A DNA stretch of 64,000 nucleotides from Falsiroseomonas selenitidurans (GTDB lineage Bacteria; Pseudomonadota; Alphaproteobacteria; Acetobacterales; Acetobacteraceae). A program made the translations under genes and the position numbers. This document shows, piece by piece, positions 60,599 to 64,000 of this stretch. The stretch's first letter is position 1. The number at the start of each line of letters is the position of its first letter. The stretch lies in contig NZ_JAAVNE010000012.1 of assembly GCF_012103215.1 (NCBI RefSeq), positions 1-64,000 on the forward strand. The letters are read 5' to 3'. The notes under the pieces were generated by a model that was not told the DNA's origin, ran no database searches, and worked only from the letters and a program-made list of their open reading frames with translations.

Positions 60599-61947
60599 GC
60601 GCCCGGAGCGAAGTGCCGATCGTAGAAGTCGGTGTCGAGCCGGTGCGCCTGCAGGTAGGTTTTGAGGAACACGGCCGGCACTGTTGCCGGGAAGCGGCCA
60701 AAGGTCTCGAAGACATACTGCGCCATCAGCGTGGTGATCTCGACCGCCTCGGCATCGATCGCGGCGGCTCCAGAACGAACGACCGCGTTCTCCCGATAGG
60801 GTCCGCCCAGCTTCGGGTCGAACGGCCCGCCCGCGCCGAACTTGCGCGCCACCGCCGCTTCGACTGCCGAGCGCATGCTCGCATGGTGCGGCGGAACATG
60901 AGCCTCGAAAACGCCTGGCAGGCCGGTGAAGTGGGGTAGCGGATTGCCTTCCAGCATCTCGAAGCGGAAGCCGAGGCCAGGCACGGCCGGATCGCCGCTC
61001 GCGCCCAGGACGGTGAACGGGTTCAGCCCGGTGTACAGCCACCCACCGAGGCCGAGCGCCTGGAGCATCAGCGCCCCTGCATAACAGGCCGTGCCCATCT
61101 CCACCGACACGTCGGTCAGCGCGGTCTGTTCCAGGAAGGTCATTGGATAGGCGGCTTCGAGGTTCATCCGGTGCGCGTAGCGCTCGAGCCCCGGGATCTG
61201 GCGCCGGTTCACATTGTCATAGATGCCGGTGCCGTTCTGCACGAGGTAGAGCAGGAGCAGGATCACATGCTGCGCGAGATCCGCCACGGGAAACACCAGC
61301 GTGGAGCCGGGCACGTTCGCGCACCAGGTATTGTGCCCTTCCATGTGCGGCATCTCGGCGGGAATGTTGAGCCGCCCTTCGGCCAGCTTCACGATCCGGG
61401 CGCGATGCGCGTCGAGCCAGGCGCGCAGGTCGGTGCCGCCGGAGCTCGGCAGCGGCGACATGCCCCGCGTCGGCAGGAAATACACGCCCGTGTCGTCAGT
61501 GAAGAAGAATTCCGAGGTGTTGAAACCTGCCGAGGAGGGAAAGCTGCGGCCGCCCGCCGCGGTGGTGTAGTTCGGCATCCGGGGCGCATAGCCGGGATGA
61601 TGCGCGAACAGCTCAGCCCAGCCGGTATTGCCGGCCGTGGTGGCGATGAGCAGCATCTGCTCAAGCGGATCGAGCGGCGCGGGGGCGTGGCGCGAGGTGA
61701 AGGCCAGCGGCCCCGCGGGGATCGAGGCGCCCTTCGCGAACCGGCGAGAGCGGCGGCCGTGGATCGCCTCGATCAGCGGAAAGGACGCGGCCTCGACCAG
61801 CCCGCGCAGCCGCGGATCGAGGGAATTGAGCAGGATGCGGCCCTTGGCCGTCAGGCTCTCTCCCCGGGCGAAGCCGAGGCCGCCGAGCACCGTGCCGGCG
61901 CTGAGCAGCGTGGCGCCCTGGAGCTTGCGTCTTGTGGTGTCGAGCAT
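60556..61947 (-). CDS. exported protein of unknown function, 463 aa
   Basis: From the ATG at 61947 the protein begins with a likely Tat-type leader (TTRRKLQGATLLSAGTVLGG). The body has LEQMLLIATTAGNTGWAELF, the NYTTAAGGRSFPSSAGFNTS stretch, FFFTDDTGVYFLPTR, MEGHNTWCANVPGSTLVFPV and IYDNVNRRQIPGLERYAH, which read like a nitroreductase-like or flavin-binding fold without a motif I can assign. It is read divergently from the GlxA-type regulator (111-bp gap), its probable controller. I do not recognise the family. Confidence 0.7.
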   Translation of the reverse strand: MLDTTRRKLQGATLLSAGTVLGGLGFARGESLTAKGRILLNSLDPRLRGLVEAASFPLIEAIHGRRSRRFAKGASIPAGPLAFTSRHAPAPLDPLEQMLLIATTAGNTGWAELFAHHPGYAPRMPNYTTAAGGRSFPSSAGFNTSEFFFTDDTGVYFLPTRGMSPLPSSGGTDLRAWLDAHRARIVKLAEGRLNIPAEMPHMEGHNTWCANVPGSTLVFPVADLAQHVILLLLYLVQNGTGIYDNVNRRQIPGLERYAHRMNLEAAYPMTFLEQTALTDVSVEMGTACYAGALMLQALGLGGWLYTGLNPFTVLGASGDPAVPGLGFRFEMLEGNPLPHFTGLPGVFEAHVPPHHASMRSAVEAAVARKFGAGGPFDPKLGGPYRENAVVRSGAAAIDAEAVEITTLMAQYVFETFGRFPATVPAVFLKTYLQAHRLDTDFYDRHFAPGAYLRTHAEHDRNWS

Positions 61948-62058
61948 GGGGGATCTCCGATCCGTTCGCGTTGCGATGCGCCTCGGATCGCACACGGGAT
62001 CGGCCAAGCGTCAGGCAAGGAATGGACGAAAACGGTCCAAATATGCCAGCCTCTCGCG

Positions 62059-63084
62059 ATGATCGCGCCCTATGCCCCTGCCCGGCTGTCGGTCTGCCTC
62101 GTGGCAATGCCCGAGATCTCAACCGGCGTGCTGAACGGCTTCTACGAGGTGTTCTCCTTCGTCGGCTCGGGCTGGGAGATGATGACCGGCTGGCCGTCGG
62201 GCCCACGGCGCTTCGTGCCACGGATCGTGGCGCAGGACGCGGTGACCTTCCGCAACGTGGTCGGTCTGCCGATCACGCCCGACATCAGCTTCGCGCAGGC
62301 GAAGCGGGCCGACATCGTCATCGTCGGGGACCTTGCGATCGGGCGGCACCAGGATACGCGTGGGCTGTGGCCGGACGCCGTGGCCTGGCTGCGGCGTCAG
62401 CATGCGCAGGGCGCGCTGATCTGCTCGGTCTGCACCGGCTCGCTGGTGCTGGCCGAGGCGGGGTTGCTCGATGGGGAGGACGCGACCTGCCATTGGGCGG
62501 CTGCCGATCAGATCCGCAGCCGGTATCCAGCCGTGCGCCTGCACCCCGAGCGCGTTCTGGTGGCGACGGGCGCGGGCCACCGGCTTGTGACCTCTGGTGC
62601 CTCGGCGTCCTGGACCGACCTCGCGCTCTACCTCGTGGCCCGTTTCTGCGGCGAGGAGGAGGCGCGGCGTACCGCCAAGCTGTTCCTGTTCGGCGACCGC
62701 AGCGACGGCCAACTCCCCTTTGCCGCGCGCGTTCGACCGCCCCAGCATGACGATGCGGCGATCGCCGCGGCGCAGGACTGGATCGCGCAGAACTATGCCT
62801 GCGCCCATCCGGTGGCGGGCATGGCGCAGGTCGCCGGTCTGGCGTCACGCACCTTCATGCGCCGCTTCAAGGCCGCAACCGGTTACCTACCGCTCGATTA
62901 TGTGCAGTCGCTCCGCATCGAGGAGGCGAAGCAGATGCTGGAGACAACCGACACGCCGATCGATTCGATCGCCGACGAGGTCGGCTATCAGGAGCCCGCG
63001 GCGTTCCGCCGGATCTTCAAGCGCGCCACCGGCATCGCCCCGAACCACTATCGCCAGCGTTTCCGCCGGGTGGCGGTTGCCTGA
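62059..63084 (+). CDS. GlxA-family transcriptional regulator (DJ-1/PfpI plus AraC)
   Basis: A 341-residue regulator. The N-terminal 190 residues form a DJ-1/PfpI-like domain (VSVCLVAMPEI-like start, then GALICSVCTGSLVLAEAGLL with the nucleophile-elbow Cys, and GHRLVTSGASASWTDLALYL). The C-terminal 100 residues are an AraC double helix-turn-helix (GLASRTFMRRFKAATGYLPL, SIADEVGYQEPAAFRRIFKR). The ATG at 62059 gives the normal N-terminus. Such proteins sense small metabolites and activate a divergent gene, here the 463-residue unknown protein. Confidence 0.9.
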   Translation: MIAPYAPARLSVCLVAMPEISTGVLNGFYEVFSFVGSGWEMMTGWPSGPRRFVPRIVAQDAVTFRNVVGLPITPDISFAQAKRADIVIVGDLAIGRHQDTRGLWPDAVAWLRRQHAQGALICSVCTGSLVLAEAGLLDGEDATCHWAAADQIRSRYPAVRLHPERVLVATGAGHRLVTSGASASWTDLALYLVARFCGEEEARRTAKLFLFGDRSDGQLPFAARVRPPQHDDAAIAAAQDWIAQNYACAHPVAGMAQVAGLASRTFMRRFKAATGYLPLDYVQSLRIEEAKQMLETTDTPIDSIADEVGYQEPAAFRRIFKRATGIAPNHYRQRFRRVAVA

Positions 63085-63233
63085 CCGCTCCACCAGGAGA
63101 CACTGGCGCCTCCCGGAGAGCCCGAAGGCGCTGCTTGACGTCGGTGAATGTCAGGCCCGGGCCAAGCTCGACGAAGCGCAGGCTGCGAGCGGCGGCAGCC
63201 GAGGCGGGGCCGGCCGTGGCCGAACGCAGGTGG

Positions 63234-63450
63234 CCCGAACGGCATCGTCGTCGTGCCCGACCTGTCCTGCTGCCTCCGTCGCGGACCGCACGGGGCTCGT
63301 GAAGAGCACGATCATGCGCCTGGCCCTCTCGCTTGAGGAACATGGCGGCCTCGCGCGCGAGGATGACGGCGCCTGCCGGCTGGATGCCGAGGCGCTCCGC
63401 CTCGGCATGATCTACACGCTGTCCTTCCGGCTGGAGGCGCACGTCATCCC
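63234..63450 (+). pseudogene. decayed copy of the SMP-30/IclR gene pair
   Basis: A short block at 63234-63266 encodes PNGIVVVPDLSCC, matching SPNGIVAAPDLSHC of the lactonase at 19076. From about 63284 to 63450 the frame matches the IclR protein at 19981 from GRTGLVKSTIMRLAISLEEQ to RLDAHVMP at about 85 percent. The intervening parts of both genes are gone, so this is the scar of a deletion in a second copy of the locus. No start codon or promoter remains. Confidence 0.75.
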
Positions 63451-63473
63451 GGCCTCCGCCTCCTGGCCGGCGG

Positions 63474-64000
63474 TCATGAGAGGCGCACGGTGACGGCCAG
63501 CATCTCGTGGTCGGAAATCGCGACGCCGTCCTCGTCCACCGCCGCGATCTGCGCCGGCGCGCTGGCCACCAGGCCCTTGAGGAAGAAGAAGTCATTGCGG
63601 AAGAACGGCGCGTTGGGCTCGCCATCCGGGCGCTGGCGGGCGGTGTGCGCCACCACATTGCACCCCTCCCAGTCATAGCCACGGCCGGCGGCGATGGCGA
63701 AAAGCGGCTCGTAGCGCTCCGGCCGCAGCAGGCGGTCCGGATCGCGTTCCAGCAGGCGCTGCTTGAACGCCACATCGTTCATGTGGCGGAAATCGACGGT
63801 CTTGGTGTTGAAGTCGCCGCCCAGCGCCACGGGCTGGCCAGGCGCGTAGCGCTCCAGCGCGTCCAGCAGCGTTTCCATGTTGGCGGCGCGCAGCCGCGGC
63901 ACCTCGCTGTCGAAATGCGCGGAGGCCAGCGTCACCGGCCCGCCCGCCAGGTCGACGGTGGCGACCAGCACCATCTGCCGACCGAGCCGCGGCGTCGGCT
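63474..64000 (-). CDS. endonuclease/exonuclease/phosphatase-family protein (partial)
   Basis: The C-terminal 174 residues of an EEP-family hydrolase; the gene continues past the window end. Visible blocks are LASAHFDSEVPRLRAANMET, PVALGGDFNTKTVDF (metal and catalytic Asp-Asn) and the terminal AISDHEMLAVTVRLS with the catalytic Asp-His pair. The FFRNDFFFLKGLVAS segment is common in bacterial members of unknown substrate. The open frame includes ATG at 63974 but homology starts before it, so that ATG is internal. Confidence 0.85.
   Translation of the reverse strand, partial: PTPRLGRQMVLVATVDLAGGPVTLASAHFDSEVPRLRAANMETLLDALERYAPGQPVALGGDFNTKTVDFRHMNDVAFKQRLLERDPDRLLRPERYEPLFAIAAGRGYDWEGCNVVAHTARQRPDGEPNAPFFRNDFFFLKGLVASAPAQIAAVDEDGVAISDHEMLAVTVRLS

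Noticed and set aside
63100-63215. Minus-strand segment RFVELGPGLTFTDVKQ resembling a CoA-transferase end
   Set aside because: Too short and only loosely similar; it may be part of the decayed duplicate locus but cannot be assigned.
1-64000. CRISPR arrays, tRNA and rRNA genes
   Set aside because: No regularly spaced direct repeats and no recognisable tRNA or rRNA sequence were seen when reading both strands; a tRNA scan would be needed to be certain.

Overview
The window is GC-rich DNA of alphaproteobacterial character. Several traits suggest an Acetobacteraceae, Roseomonas-like genome, although no rRNA or other phylogenetic marker is present: many orphan Bug/TctC-type solute receptors, a hydroxyacid dehydrogenase and SMP-30 catabolic set, a DUF1127 protein and abundant IS debris. 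No rRNA, tRNA, CRISPR array or intact prophage was seen.

Layout. 0-2.2 kb is a junkyard: the end of an IS3 element, an alpha/beta-hydrolase tail, a headless SulP transporter and a subtilase fragment. 2.2-12.3 kb is a compact and unusual cluster. It has two GNAT-like proteins, a GH3-type amido synthetase, a cytochrome P450, a small coiled-coil protein, a MinD/ParA-like ATPase, a three-gene DevBCA-type exporter (adaptor, FtsX-type permease, ATPase) and a left-handed beta-helix acyltransferase. It looks like a biosynthesis-plus-export system for an acyl conjugate or modified lipid and is the best candidate for an undescribed system here. 12.5-14.8 kb holds an IS3 element, a phage portal fragment and a dead Bug gene.

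14.8-20.7 kb is an IclR-controlled catabolic locus (three Bug receptors, a D-2-hydroxyacid dehydrogenase, an SMP-30 lactonase). It has a near-consensus sigma-70 promoter and two copies of a palindromic operator. 21.0-25.4 kb is a phosphite uptake and oxidation locus, ptxABC diverging from ptxD-ptxE. 25.6-33.4 kb is a second phosphorus-related locus: a LysR regulator, a PHP phosphoesterase, a complete peptide/opine-type ABC transporter and a PhnZ-like HD-domain oxygenase. A shared operator, CATAG-N7-CTATG, lies in front of both outward promoters and ties these genes together.

33.4-34.0 kb has IS3 and IS1380 remnants. 34.1-40.8 kb is a sulfatase operon: a divergent FadR-type regulator, then Bug, sulfatase, Bug, sulfatase and the formylglycine-generating enzyme that would activate both sulfatases. 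41.0-42.0 kb is a decayed IS5 element. 42.1-45.3 kb is a beta-propeller, DUF305, ECF sigma and anti-sigma operon. 46.3-50.4 kb encodes a response regulator, a di-heme peroxidase and a sensor kinase with a degenerate receiver. 50.6-57.9 kb has two related alpha/beta hydrolases (one frameshifted), a divergent winged-helix/STAND regulator, a DUF1127 protein and a GMC oxidoreductase. 58.4-64.0 kb has unknown exported proteins, a truncated DUF4424 gene, a GlxA-type regulator with a divergent unknown protein, a decayed second copy of the SMP-30/IclR pair and the end of an endonuclease/exonuclease/phosphatase gene.

All functions are read from sequence patterns alone; no database search was run.
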